50,786 bases of DNA from Adlercreutzia sp. ZJ141 (GTDB lineage Bacteria; Actinomycetota; Coriobacteriia; Coriobacteriales; Eggerthellaceae): contig NZ_JAAKEB010000015.1 of the NCBI RefSeq assembly GCF_011038965.1, positions 1-50,786 of the forward strand, written 5' to 3'. The position numbers and the translations under genes are program-made. How positions within the stretch are numbered: position 1 is the stretch's first letter; each line of letters starts with the position of its first letter. Below are positions 26,030 to 34,571 of the stretch, piece after piece. The notes under the pieces are model-generated. The model did no database searches. It saw only the letters and a program-made list of their open reading frames with translations, and was not told the DNA's origin.

Positions 26030-27733
26030 CTATCGTTCTTGCAGCACGTCTTCCACAATGCTTGCCAGCAGGCGCAGTGTTACACCGGCGTTGTCGGGAA
26101 GATGCAGGTGCACTACGCGCCTACCTCGCGCGGACAGCGTTGCCATGTCGCCTAACGCCTGCGCCTTCGCAAGGGCTCCCAAGCTGTCAGCTTCTTGACT
26201 GAGCGGGATATCATCGGGCTCGTCGGCCGACAAGATGAGGAACACACCGCAGTTCGGACCTCCTTTTTGCAGCTGCCCCGTGGAATGCAGGTAACGAGGA
26301 CCTACCTCCAAGCACGACGCTACGCCCTTCGCGCGGGCAACGCCATGACGAATGACCTCAAGCGCTTCACGACGTCCTTCGCCCGTGAAGGGTAAAAACG
26401 CATTGATGGCGAAGAAATCGCCTGGCTTGATGCTGTCAAACAACGCTTTCAGCGCACCGCGCACGTCGGCTTGCCCTGCGAAGCGCGGTGCCATGCGAAC
26501 CTCTATTTGACCGAGCGGCACGTTGCCGTAGAAGCTCTGTGTGAAATCGGGATCGGGTTGACCGTCGCGCAGGATATCCAGCACCACCGCCTTCGCTGAC
26601 GCCACGTCAGGCTGGTCGAACGGACATACCCGCATCAGGTAGCCGCACATGGCCACAGCGTACTCCCACATGATGAAGTGCTCGGCGAGCTGCTCAACTG
26701 CATCAATCTGGTAATCCATGCGCGGGATGTCCGGCGACAGACACTCCAAGCTGCGGCGGAAGTCCCGTGTTTCGTCTGGCAGATCAGCTTTCGTCTCATA
26801 CGTGACAACACCGCGATCGCCCGAGTCGGACGCCAGCAGCAGCGAATCAACTTCGATGCTGGGAAGGATTCCCTTGCCTTCCTTGCCAACACTTTCCGCC
26901 ACCAACTGTTCAATCCACAGCCCCAGTACCCGGCCGCGCGGCGGCGTAACAAATGAAAACTTGTTGCGCCCTGCCTCGTACCCTTCGTACAAAAACGCCG
27001 CCAGAGCGATAGCCGGGTTGTCAGCCACATCGGCGCTGCATCGCGTCTCGGCGGCGCGAGCATATTCCATAAACCGCTGCAGGTCGATGCCGACCAAGGC
27101 GGCCGGCAGCAAGCCAAACACCGACAACGCCGAGAATCGGCCACCTACTGTAGGCTCTCCGGAAAACACGGCGAGCCAACCTTCGTCATGCGCAAGTTGT
27201 TCGAGTTTCGAACCCGGATCGGTAATGGCAACCAAGCGTTTCACCAGGTCGGCGTCGCTGATACGGTTGGCAAGCTGAGCGCGCACGGCGCGCAAGGCCA
27301 GGCGCGGTTCGATAGTGCCGCCGCTTTTCGATGACACAATGAACAGCGACGTGGCCGGATCAAGCTCCGACAGGATTTCACGTATACGCACGGGGGAATC
27401 GGAATCGAGTGTTTTGAACGCCACGTCCGACGAATCGGGCTTGTTGTACTTCGTGATGGTCATCGGCGCTTGGGTGGAGCCACCTTGCCCAATGAGCACC
27501 ACGGTTTTCAATCCGCGTGCCCGCTCGGCATCGGCAAACGCCTGAATGCGGTCGATCGGGCAGGGCGGGTTCGTTGCCAAATCGGCCCATCCCATGAAAT
27601 TGCGTGCGCACGAACACGCTTCTTCGGAGAAATCGTACAGCGAGGCGTCCTTGGCATGCAGGCGCGACGCAACACGATCTTCCACCAGCTGTTTTGCCGA
27701 CGTGTACAACTTGCTCGCATCGATGGTTTGCAT
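26030..27733 (-). CDS. pgi: Glucose-6-phosphate isomerase
   Basis: 567 residues. The SIS-type sugar isomerase fold is recognisable from VVLIGQGGSTQAP (counterpart of the GIGGS phosphate loop), LFIVSSKSGGTIEPRLALRAV (second phosphate site; SKSGGT is the variant of the transaldolase-PGI lineage) and, further on, GRFSALSVFGLLPAALVGID. It interconverts glucose-6-phosphate and fructose-6-phosphate. The form resembles the PGI half of bifunctional transaldolase/PGI proteins more than E. coli Pgi. Solitary gene. Confidence 0.85.
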   Translation of the reverse strand: MQTIDASKLYTSAKQLVEDRVASRLHAKDASLYDFSEEACSCARNFMGWADLATNPPCPIDRIQAFADAERARGLKTVVLIGQGGSTQAPMTITKYNKPDSSDVAFKTLDSDSPVRIREILSELDPATSLFIVSSKSGGTIEPRLALRAVRAQLANRISDADLVKRLVAITDPGSKLEQLAHDEGWLAVFSGEPTVGGRFSALSVFGLLPAALVGIDLQRFMEYARAAETRCSADVADNPAIALAAFLYEGYEAGRNKFSFVTPPRGRVLGLWIEQLVAESVGKEGKGILPSIEVDSLLLASDSGDRGVVTYETKADLPDETRDFRRSLECLSPDIPRMDYQIDAVEQLAEHFIMWEYAVAMCGYLMRVCPFDQPDVASAKAVVLDILRDGQPDPDFTQSFYGNVPLGQIEVRMAPRFAGQADVRGALKALFDSIKPGDFFAINAFLPFTGEGRREALEVIRHGVARAKGVASCLEVGPRYLHSTGQLQKGGPNCGVFLILSADEPDDIPLSQEADSLGALAKAQALGDMATLSARGRRVVHLHLPDNAGVTLRLLASIVEDVLQER

Positions 27734-27886
27734 GATGTCTTCTTTCCTTCAGGATGGCCGGCTTACCGCCGACGTATCACTGATCACTGTGCGTACGACA
27801 GCTGCTTGCCGTTGCTTACCCCTGCGAGAACCGAACACAGCGCCTCGCGCGTTTCGTGCGCGGCGCAGCAACGAACGCAGGAAACC

Positions 27887-28600
27887 TTACAGTCCCAACG
27901 CCTTTTTCAGCGCGGTCACGCGACGACGCGACACCGGAATCTGCTCGTCAACGCCATTCAGCGTAAGCAGCAGCGTGCCACCCGACACCGGCTCGACCTC
28001 TTCGACCATGGAAAGGTTCACCAGATAGCCGCGATGTACGCGGAAGAACCCGTGCCCGTCGAGACGCTTTTCCAGCTGGGCTAAGCTGACCGTAGAAAAG
28101 AACCTGTCGGTATCGGTTTGCAGGTAGGCGTAATCGTCGCGCGCCATAACGAAGCGAATTTTGTCGATGCTGATAAGAATCTTCTTTCCCGCCTTCTCAA
28201 CGGGAATGCGCTCCGATTTCTGGCTCTTCAGATGCAGCGCTACATGTTCACGCACGCGGGAGATCGCCTGGGCTAACCGGTCGGTTTCCACAGGTTTTAC
28301 CAGATAATCGATCGCATTCACCTTGAACGCATCGAGCGCGAACTCGCTATATGCCGTAACGAACACAACTGCCGGGGGAAACTTCAGACGCATGAGAGCA
28401 TCGGCCAGCTGCAAGCCAGTGGCCTCGGGCATGTTCACATCAAGGAACATGACATCACACGGATACTCTTTTAACTTCTCGATGGCGTCGCGGACATTCG
28501 CAGCCTCGGCAACCACCTCGACCTGCCCCACCTCGTCGAGCAGGAAGCGCAGCTCAGAGCGCGCAGGAGCCTCATCATCAACAATGATCGCCTTTAGCAC
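27887..28600 (-). CDS. LytTR-family response regulator
   Basis: 237 residues from the GTG at 28600, preceded by AAAGGTGGGG; the longer open frame would add about 49 residues before the receiver domain and is unlikely. Receiver domain: acidic pair IIVDDE, phospho-acceptor Asp in VMFLDVNMP, and Lys in YLVKPV. The C-terminal LytTR DNA-binding domain has KIRFVMARDDYAYLQT and FFRVHRGYLVNLSMVEEVEP. Such regulators control extracellular or competence functions. No LytS-type kinase is adjacent, so its partner is elsewhere. Confidence 0.9.
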   Translation of the reverse strand: MLKAIIVDDEAPARSELRFLLDEVGQVEVVAEAANVRDAIEKLKEYPCDVMFLDVNMPEATGLQLADALMRLKFPPAVVFVTAYSEFALDAFKVNAIDYLVKPVETDRLAQAISRVREHVALHLKSQKSERIPVEKAGKKILISIDKIRFVMARDDYAYLQTDTDRFFSTVSLAQLEKRLDGHGFFRVHRGYLVNLSMVEEVEPVSGGTLLLTLNGVDEQIPVSRRRVTALKKALGL

Positions 28601-28783
28601 GGTCCCCCCACCTTTCTCATACGTGAAACCATTGCTGTAACAGAAGAGTCTAACACAGACCACCGCTTTCCACGCACCCGCACGCAAAGCGACAAAAGGA
28701 AAACGCCCACTCTGACTCTTTCTCAAATGCCACATGCACGCTACCATGAGTATGCATGACGGCAGAACTTCCGTGCCTCACAC

Positions 28784-29689
28784 TTAGCTAGGGCGGATCG
28801 TTTGTTTATTGAGAGCCTTGTCTGGGCTGATGTTGCGAATGAGACTCGGATTCTCAAAAAGAGCCGTGCAGATCAAATCTTCGCGGTTGAGACGCTTATT
28901 CGCGCGTCCCAGCGCGTTCTCGTAGAAGGCCACCAGAAACGATTCATCGGGAAAAATGCCGGCTGCCACATTGCGGTACATAGCGCGCACAAGGGCGTCG
29001 CGAAAGTAGCGGGCGTTGCTTGCGAAGGGCTCGTTTGACACGTTGAACCCCAGGTGATTAAGGTAGAGTTCCGAGAACACCGCTACTGTGCGAGTATTTC
29101 CCTCAAAGAAGGGATGAATCTGCCAGAGAAACGCTAGGAAGTGACAGAAGTCAGCAAGCTCGTCGCCTTCCAACGTAGTATAGAGCTTCCCCTGCTCTGC
29201 GGCGAACACCCCTTTGAGCGCCATGTCGTAAGCCAGCGGATCGGCATACAGCACGCTGTCGCCGTTCAAGATGTCCTCCTGCTTCACCATGCGCTCGGTT
29301 TTAAATTCGCCCGGATGATACACCGTAACGTCGAGGTCTTGGAACAGATAGCGATGCACTTTTACCAGTATCTCCGGCGCAAGATAGAAAGGAACTGCCG
29401 CCAGAAGCTCAGCGATGCGCTGGGCTACCAGGTCGGCTTCACGTGTGTCGGCATGGGCATCATTGCGGGCGGTATTACTGTGATACGCACGCACGAGCTG
29501 CCCCGTTTCCTCTAAAGTGCGCCCACCGTTCACGTAGTCGGCCGCCATCTTCTGCACATAAGGGGAAACCTCCAGGCCGTCAACGCGCTGCAATCCGATA
29601 GCTACGGCCCAGTAATGACGCCGCGCAGCCATAGACTCGTGCGAACGCGCCGGCTCATATGCGAAGTTGTCCAAGCCCTCAGCTGTCAA
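28784..29689 (-). CDS. Fic-domain protein (probable AMP-transferase)
   Basis: 301 residues. The Fic core has HPFFEGNTRTVAVF, fitting HxFx(D/E)GNxRxxR-type catalytic loops: His as general base, acidic residue for Mg, Asn and Arg for the nucleotide. The N-terminus has the helical leader often attached to these proteins (HYWAVAIGLQRVDGLEVS), and YHPGEFKTERMVKQED is the typical flap. Fic proteins attach AMP or a similar group to a target protein. The likely start is a TTG at 29689 with AGAGAGG upstream; no convincing ATG keeps the leader. Targets are unknown. Confidence 0.82.
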   Translation of the reverse strand: MTAEGLDNFAYEPARSHESMAARRHYWAVAIGLQRVDGLEVSPYVQKMAADYVNGGRTLEETGQLVRAYHSNTARNDAHADTREADLVAQRIAELLAAVPFYLAPEILVKVHRYLFQDLDVTVYHPGEFKTERMVKQEDILNGDSVLYADPLAYDMALKGVFAAEQGKLYTTLEGDELADFCHFLAFLWQIHPFFEGNTRTVAVFSELYLNHLGFNVSNEPFASNARYFRDALVRAMYRNVAAGIFPDESFLVAFYENALGRANKRLNREDLICTALFENPSLIRNISPDKALNKQTIRPS

Positions 29690-29780
29690 AAGCCCATCGC
29701 CTCTCTTAGGAACCCAACGGGTTCACCTTATCACGAAACGCCTTCGATCTCGGATGGTTTTCGAGAACGCGAACGCTCCT

Positions 29781-29814
29781 CCGTCCCCCGTTCACGTCCG
29801 TCCCCTGTTCACGC
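29781..29814. repeat. 17-bp direct tandem repeat
   Basis: Two adjacent 17-bp units (29781-29797 and 29798-29814) share CCGTCCCC and GTTCACG and differ at two positions. They lie in the 136-bp gap between the transglutaminase-like gene and the fic gene, where no gene is seen. Confidence 0.5.
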
Positions 29815-29825
29815 CCTCTCGTAGC

Positions 29826-32438
29826 TTATGCCGTAACGAGATGCAGGGGAATGAGATAGAGGCCAATGTAGCGATACGCGATGCGACGCGAAACCGACGC
29901 ACGCTCCCAATTGCCAGCTTCGAGCTTTTCCAGCAGGCTTTCCACGATACTTACCTCAAATTCACCGAGCGGAATTTGCCCATAGCGCTCGCGTTCCATA
30001 AGCGAAAGCGCACGATCACATTCGAAAGCGTGCACCTCGGGGTGAGCCTTCGCGAGCGCGCCAACACACGAGTGCGGGTCGAGTTCGTCCACGTGTACGC
30101 CCGCATCACTTATAAGATCGTGTAATCGCCCATACAGCAGCACCGACCCCGTGCCACACGCAACCGCACGGCGCAGGCGGCGCGAGCGCCACCCCAAGCG
30201 CGCGAGCCGCTGTAGCTCAGCCGCGCCCATAATGATGAACGCCATCAACATAAACAACAGCGCCAAGCCAAGCCATGCGAAGGGGCGAAGCTCTTCGGGC
30301 AGTATGTCGGTCCAATCCGGCGTCTCTGCAACCGTTCCCACATTTGAATCGTCGCTCGCGCCGCCCGCAACCTCGCGTGCTATTTCGACCACTTCATCGG
30401 ATGCGTACACGCGATCGTAGAAGCCCGGCGTCACCTCAACCGGCATCCAACCGGCACCGTCAACGTATACCTCAACCCATGCATGCGCGTTGCTTTCATT
30501 GAGCGTGCATGAGCTTTCGCCCGCTTCTCGCATATGTTCGATAGTTTCTTCATCAAGCAAGTAACCTTCCACATAACGAGCTGGCACGCCCACCTGGCGG
30601 AAAGCAAGCACCGCCGCACTCGCAAACGCAGCCGAATTACCCTCACAGGCATCCTCCAAGAACCACGCCACGTAATCGTTTGAAGCGGTGCCGGTGCTTG
30701 TGGCATTTGTGGCATTTGTGGCGTCTGTGGAGTCTGTGACATCCGCGCTCGCCGACCCACCGCCGGCACCTAACGCACCGCCGCTGCTGCTTGCACCTTC
30801 AAACCGCACGCCCTGCGCATTGTAATCGCAGCTTACATCGAGCAACGTGCGAATACGCGTAACCGTGGAATACAACGTGCTTTTATCGGCATTCCACGTG
30901 TCATCCTCGAAGAAGAACCGCTCGATTACCGTCGCAGTGTCGCTGGGAACGTCGAGATATCGGTCGTACACGAAGGAACGGTACGCCAACTCGCTTCGCA
31001 GGAAGTTTCGCTCGCGGGCAGACAAGTCTTCGCCGTTTGCATCGCCTTGATCTGCAGCAACGCCCGCATCGGGGCCCGTTTCCGAACCAAGTGAGGCCGC
31101 CTGCTCGTACACCCAATCGCCCGGAACCATCGTTTCGGCCATTGGCGCCCCTGCAACCACCTCAAACGTGCTGCTTTCGTTGCCGCGCACTTCTCCGTTA
31201 GTGCGATACAGATCGAGCAACGATTCCGCACCGTCCGATGTCGCAGCGGCCGGAGCGTATGCGTAGCGACGATAGGCACCTGGTGCATCAACCGTCACCG
31301 ATAACGTTTCGGTGGCATTACCGGTTTCCTCGTCGTCAAGCGAGCGATACGCCGAATATTGGGAAAGTGTGTTGAACCCTTCGGCATCAAGCCACGTGAA
31401 CAAGCCCGTCCATTCGCCTTCATACTGGTCAGGTTTCATGCGGTTAAATGCGTCCCCCGTGTATTCAACCCCTGCAAACCCGCGAAGGTACAGCGGCGCG
31501 GCGTTACTTGCGGCCTCTTCATCGGCAAACGTCACCCGAAGACGATCGGTTTCCCCTTCTTCAGGAACCGCACTCATCCGATGTGCACTCGCAAGATCGC
31601 CCTGAGGCAACGTGTCCGACCCAAAGCGGAACTCATCGACGGTAGCCAGCGCATTGCCTTTTGCATCGCGCAGCTGGGTGTTTCCCTCATATCCCGCGCA
31701 TGCAAGCAACGACACTCCCACAATAACAGCAAGCGTCACGGCAAATGCGGGAACAGCACGCAGCGAAGCGTCGTCACGTCGGGCATAGCAGCTTCCCAAC
31801 AGCGCACCACCAAGAAGCAAGCACGCAAACGAAGCGGGGAGTATCGTCTGGAAGAACAGGCCGCACACGATGAAGGTAATCGGAATAAGCCGTGCTGCGA
31901 TCATAGACCGACTCAAACATATGGCATGCACTACCAAGCCAACCACAAGCCCCGTGAACAGCGCAAACATAAGAGCAGCACCATCGGATGGGGCCGACAC
32001 TGCAAAATGAAGCACGTAGCCGTCGAACTGGGCATTCCACGCATCAATGAACGTGTTCGTCACATTGGCAGCCGTTGCGCGCAGGGGAGCAACTCCTACA
32101 ACAAGCATTGCTGCCAACGCAGCCATCACAAGCCCTAGCGCTATGCCGTAAGATGCACGCGAAGAATATCGCGTCGCAGCCAACAGAGCAGTTGAGAGCG
32201 CTGCTGCCACAGCACCGCATGCGACGATGGCTACAGGCCACGGCGCCACCAGCACGGCAAGCGCCATACCTGCAGCAAGCAACATAGCAGCAACCGTCTC
32301 AAACCCGCGCACGCGACGAGGGGAAGTGGCGGCGCTGCGGCCAGCGGCAACGTTACCCTGACTTGCAGCACGTGCATGCGCGGGTGCACTCGCGTGAGCG
32401 CTTCTGTGAGACTCGTTAAAGCGAGATGCGATGCCCAT
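29826..32438 (-). CDS. Polytopic membrane protein with extracellular transglutaminase-like domain
   Basis: 870 residues from ATG 32438 (GAGGGGG upstream; the earlier in-frame TTG at 32477 lies well inside the preceding gene). At least six membrane spans fill the first 280 residues. A large extracytoplasmic part contains a transglutaminase core near residue 610 (FASAAVLAFRQVGVPARYVEGYLL, NAHAWVEVYVDGAGWMPVEV). One membrane span and a cytoplasmic tail follow, the layout of TgpA/DUF3488-type proteins. The His is present; the usual catalytic Cys is replaced by Ser (EGNSAAFAS) and the Asp by Glu. Last gene of the MoxR-DUF58 operon, overlapping the DUF58 gene by 23 bp. Confidence 0.85.
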   Translation of the reverse strand: MGIASRFNESHRSAHASAPAHARAASQGNVAAGRSAATSPRRVRGFETVAAMLLAAGMALAVLVAPWPVAIVACGAVAAALSTALLAATRYSSRASYGIALGLVMAALAAMLVVGVAPLRATAANVTNTFIDAWNAQFDGYVLHFAVSAPSDGAALMFALFTGLVVGLVVHAICLSRSMIAARLIPITFIVCGLFFQTILPASFACLLLGGALLGSCYARRDDASLRAVPAFAVTLAVIVGVSLLACAGYEGNTQLRDAKGNALATVDEFRFGSDTLPQGDLASAHRMSAVPEEGETDRLRVTFADEEAASNAAPLYLRGFAGVEYTGDAFNRMKPDQYEGEWTGLFTWLDAEGFNTLSQYSAYRSLDDEETGNATETLSVTVDAPGAYRRYAYAPAAATSDGAESLLDLYRTNGEVRGNESSTFEVVAGAPMAETMVPGDWVYEQAASLGSETGPDAGVAADQGDANGEDLSARERNFLRSELAYRSFVYDRYLDVPSDTATVIERFFFEDDTWNADKSTLYSTVTRIRTLLDVSCDYNAQGVRFEGASSSGGALGAGGGSASADVTDSTDATNATNATSTGTASNDYVAWFLEDACEGNSAAFASAAVLAFRQVGVPARYVEGYLLDEETIEHMREAGESSCTLNESNAHAWVEVYVDGAGWMPVEVTPGFYDRVYASDEVVEIAREVAGGASDDSNVGTVAETPDWTDILPEELRPFAWLGLALLFMLMAFIIMGAAELQRLARLGWRSRRLRRAVACGTGSVLLYGRLHDLISDAGVHVDELDPHSCVGALAKAHPEVHAFECDRALSLMERERYGQIPLGEFEVSIVESLLEKLEAGNWERASVSRRIAYRYIGLYLIPLHLVTA

Positions 32439-33573
32439 GATCGGCCAACCCCCTCGCCTGGAATGTGAACAACGCATAGCGCTCGCTTACCGACCCCGAA
32501 GCCGCTCCCTCTTCGTCGGCAGAAATAACCACAACGGTCAAATCGACCGTCTGCGCAAGGGCAGCCCATGCGGCCTCGTCGTAGAAGCACGTCACCAAAA
32601 CAACCTTCGTGAAACGATCGGCAAGCGACGCATCCGCTAATACCTGCGACACCTCATATGCCGAAGGCGTTAAGGGTGTTGCCAGTAACGCGTCGGCAAA
32701 TGCGGCGCGCGATGCTTCATCGTCAACCATATGAAAGCTGGCCTGCTGCTCATACATTACCCCCGCATCGTGAAACACACCCGCACGCAACAGAGCCGCA
32801 GACAGCGACAACACCATGGAGGCAACGCCGTTGCACACGTCATCAGACGCTTCTTTGCAGCCACACGCCAACAGCGCCACTTCGTAATCGGCAGGACGCG
32901 AAAACTGTCGCGCGATCAACGAATCAAACTTACTCGACAGCTTCCAGTGAACACTGGCCATAGAGTCGCCGGGAACATATTCGCGCACATCGAATACCTC
33001 ACCTACATCGTGCCCGCTCTTCGAGTTGTCGAACGAATCGCCAAACATGTGAGCCTGAGGCGTTTGCGAAAGCAGAACCTCAGTTTGCAGCTGAGCGGGA
33101 CGCAGCACACTCTCATAGTTCGCATCAAGCGAAAGGCGCGCGCAGAACAACCGGAGCGGATCAACCAAACGCACCGAATCTGTCGAAATTAGCACACGCC
33201 CATAGCGCTGTTCAAGCACGGGCAAATCACAGGTGCGGCACCGTGTGCTCAACGCCGCTTCGACGGTGTGGTCTTCCACCGTAGCAAACACGCTGTTCTC
33301 AACGCGCACGGAAAGCATCGCAACAGCAAGACAGAACGGCAGCCCACGAACAAGACGAAGGCGAACAGCGCAATGTTCGCCCAACTGATAGGACGGTTCA
33401 ACATCAAGCGTCACGCGGGTAAGTGCCGCAGCAAGCCGCACCTGTGCGAACAAAACCACCGGCACAGCAACCGACACCAGCAGAAATGCAAGTGACAAGG
33501 CGCTGTTCGCCCAGAAATGCAGCACTGCGGCTATCAGGATGAAAGATGCGGATGCGATGCGGCTTTTCAGCAT
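32416..33573 (-). CDS. DUF58 domain protein
   Basis: 385 residues. Two hydrophobic segments near the N-terminus (SASFILIAAVLHFWANSAL, LAFLLVSVAVPVVLFAQV) anchor the protein. The DUF58 signature VREYVPGDSMASVHWKLSS lies in the middle, followed by a von Willebrand A-like region. DUF58 proteins are constant partners of MoxR ATPases and transglutaminase-like membrane proteins, as here, and are thought to be substrates or adaptors in envelope assembly. Confidence 0.88.
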   Translation of the reverse strand: MLKSRIASASFILIAAVLHFWANSALSLAFLLVSVAVPVVLFAQVRLAAALTRVTLDVEPSYQLGEHCAVRLRLVRGLPFCLAVAMLSVRVENSVFATVEDHTVEAALSTRCRTCDLPVLEQRYGRVLISTDSVRLVDPLRLFCARLSLDANYESVLRPAQLQTEVLLSQTPQAHMFGDSFDNSKSGHDVGEVFDVREYVPGDSMASVHWKLSSKFDSLIARQFSRPADYEVALLACGCKEASDDVCNGVASMVLSLSAALLRAGVFHDAGVMYEQQASFHMVDDEASRAAFADALLATPLTPSAYEVSQVLADASLADRFTKVVLVTCFYDEAAWAALAQTVDLTVVVISADEEGAASGSVSERYALFTFQARGLADHGHRISL

Positions 33574-33620
33574 AATAAGGTGTTCGCGCTCCTCGCGTTT
33601 CGTGCGGCGTGACGCGCCCG

Positions 33621-34571
33621 CTACCAGCGCACCGCGGAACCAAGCGTGGGTGCGGGCACGGCAGCAATCACTTCGTCAAGCACGTCGGAGGCGCTCACGC
33701 CATCGATGCGCGCTTGCGGGCGCATGGTCATACGGTGTGCGCACACATCTTTGAATACGGAAAGCACGTCTTCAGGCGTTACATAGTCGCGGTCAGATAG
33801 CACAGCCGAAGCGCGCGCCATACGCACAAGCGTTAGCACACCGCGCGGGCTTACACCTAGCTGCACCAGCGGCATGGTGCGCGTTGTTTCGCACAGGCGC
33901 ACCATGTAGTCCATAATCTCGCGCGACACACGAATCGTGGTCAGATAGTGCTGAATCATGAATAGGTCGTCGCGCGTTGCCACCTCGTGCACGTCATCGA
34001 GCGGAGTTGTTTGCAGCTGGTCTTCGATCATGCGAATTTGCATGTCGTGACTCGGATACCCAATGGAAAGCTGAATCATGAAACGGTCGAGCTGCGAGTC
34101 GGGTAGCGGCTGCGTACCTGCCGATCCCATGGGGTTTTGCGTAGCGATGACGATGAAAGGCTTGGGGATGTGATGCGTAACACCATCCACGGTAACGCAC
34201 TGTTCCTCCATGACCTCGAGCAACGCCGCCTGCGTCTTTGCCGAAGTACGGTTGATCTCGTCTGCGAGCAGCATGTTGCAACCGACCGCGCCCATTTTGA
34301 ACTCGAATGCGCCGGTTTGTTTGTTGTACATGCTGAAGCCCGTAATGTCAGACGGCATGGTGTCGGGCGTGAATTGCACACGACGGAAATCGAGCCCCAA
34401 CGCGCGTGAGAACGCCAGCGCCAATGTGGTCTTACCCACACCCGGCGTGTCCTCGAGCAACACGTGTCCGCCTGCGTAAATGGCCATGAGCACCTTGCGG
34501 ATCACGTCATCTTTGCCCACAATGGCCTTGTTCACCTCGCGGATAATCTGCTCGCTCTTCTTGATGATCAT
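33621..34571 (-). CDS. MoxR-family AAA+ ATPase
   Basis: 316 residues. Walker A TPGVGKTTLALAF, Walker B CNMLLADEINR, sensor VIATQNPMGSAGTQPLPDSQLDRF, and the C-terminal lid with LGVSPRGVLTLVRMARASAVL. MoxR ATPases act as chaperones that activate or assemble partner proteins. The ATG at 34571 overlaps the stop of the giant LRR gene (ATGA), and DUF58 follows 47 bp later. The coupling suggests that its client is one of these neighbours. Confidence 0.93.
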   Translation of the reverse strand: MIIKKSEQIIREVNKAIVGKDDVIRKVLMAIYAGGHVLLEDTPGVGKTTLALAFSRALGLDFRRVQFTPDTMPSDITGFSMYNKQTGAFEFKMGAVGCNMLLADEINRTSAKTQAALLEVMEEQCVTVDGVTHHIPKPFIVIATQNPMGSAGTQPLPDSQLDRFMIQLSIGYPSHDMQIRMIEDQLQTTPLDDVHEVATRDDLFMIQHYLTTIRVSREIMDYMVRLCETTRTMPLVQLGVSPRGVLTLVRMARASAVLSDRDYVTPEDVLSVFKDVCAHRMTMRPQARIDGVSASDVLDEVIAAVPAPTLGSAVRW

